From the NCBI GenBank assembly GCA_019114115.1, contig DXGD01000467.1:1-5635 (forward strand): DNA of 5,635 nt. Direction: 5' to 3'. The position numbers were made by a program, and so were the translations under genes. Below, piece by piece: positions 5,571 through 5,635 of the stretch (its first letter is position 1; every line of letters starts with the position of its first letter). Source of the DNA: Candidatus Nesterenkonia stercoripullorum (GTDB lineage Bacteria > Actinomycetota > Actinomycetes > Actinomycetales > Micrococcaceae). The notes beneath the pieces are model-generated. The model did no database searches, was not told where the DNA came from, and worked only from the letters and a program-made list of their open reading frames with translations.

Positions 5571-5620
5571 GACGAAGGCCTGGAGCGCTCGCGTGCTGCG
5601 AGAAGCTCCAGGCCTTCGTC
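5571..5620 (+). terminator. Long compound hairpin terminator after the MFS gene
   Basis: Bases 5571-5586 and 5605-5620 are perfect 16-bp inverted repeats. The 18-nt apical region holds a further 5-bp stem, CTCGC (5588-5592) with GCGAG (5598-5602). It begins 25 nt after the MFS stop. No T-run follows on this strand, as is common for high-GC actinobacterial terminators. The symmetry could serve a convergent gene as well, but the window ends 15 nt later. Confidence 0.75.
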
Positions 5621-5635
5621 ATGCCGTGCAGGGCA

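Noticed and set aside
1..5635. CRISPR array, tRNA, rRNA, insertion sequence or attachment site
   Set aside because: No regularly spaced repeats, cloverleaf sequences, transposase motifs or terminal inverted repeats flanked by duplications were seen by eye.

Overview
The window is high-GC DNA with G/C-rich third codon positions, strong AAGGAGG-type ribosome binding sites and tightly overlapping genes. This points to a high-GC actinobacterium (Actinomycetota, plausibly Micrococcales). The genus cannot be fixed from this sequence alone. The visible extracytoplasmic protein is strikingly acidic while the cytoplasmic ATPase is not, which hints at a salt- or alkali-tolerant lifestyle (inference). 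All real genes are on the + strand.

Region 1 (1-3943) is a complete-looking ferric-siderophore ABC importer of the FatBCD/CeuBCDE/YclNOPQ class, missing only its 5' end. The order is substrate-binding lipoprotein (1-849, N-terminus outside the window), FecCD permease A (1006-2040), FecCD permease B (2037-3191) and ATPase (3188-3943). The last three genes are joined by two 4-nt stop/start overlaps (ATGA and GTGA) and must be translated as a unit. The binding protein would capture an iron-siderophore at the cell surface, the two permeases would form the channel, and the ATPase dimer would drive import.

The 156-nt gap between the binding protein and permease A (850-1005) is unusually structured. 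It has a 15-bp stem-loop, a smaller hairpin, mutually exclusive pairings (one reaching the permease ribosome binding site), and a possible 44-codon ORF whose stop overlaps the permease start. This is the most interesting part of the window. The simplest explanation is an mRNA-processing or attenuation element that keeps binding-protein levels above permease levels.

Region 2 (3944-4084) is a 141-nt intergenic stretch. It has only weak hairpins after the ATPase, then an A/T-richer segment with overlapping inverted repeats that look like an operator, and a clear ribosome binding site.

Region 3 (4085-5635) is one MFS transporter of the metabolite:H+ symporter (MHS; ProP/KgtP/ShiA-like) type, followed by a long perfect-stem hairpin that should act as its terminator. 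Its substrate cannot be read from sequence, and nothing visible ties it functionally to iron uptake. No RNA genes, insertion sequences, CRISPR arrays or recombination sites were seen. I found no convincing evidence of a wholly new system. The main leads are the structured leader before permease A and the operator-like repeats before the MFS gene.
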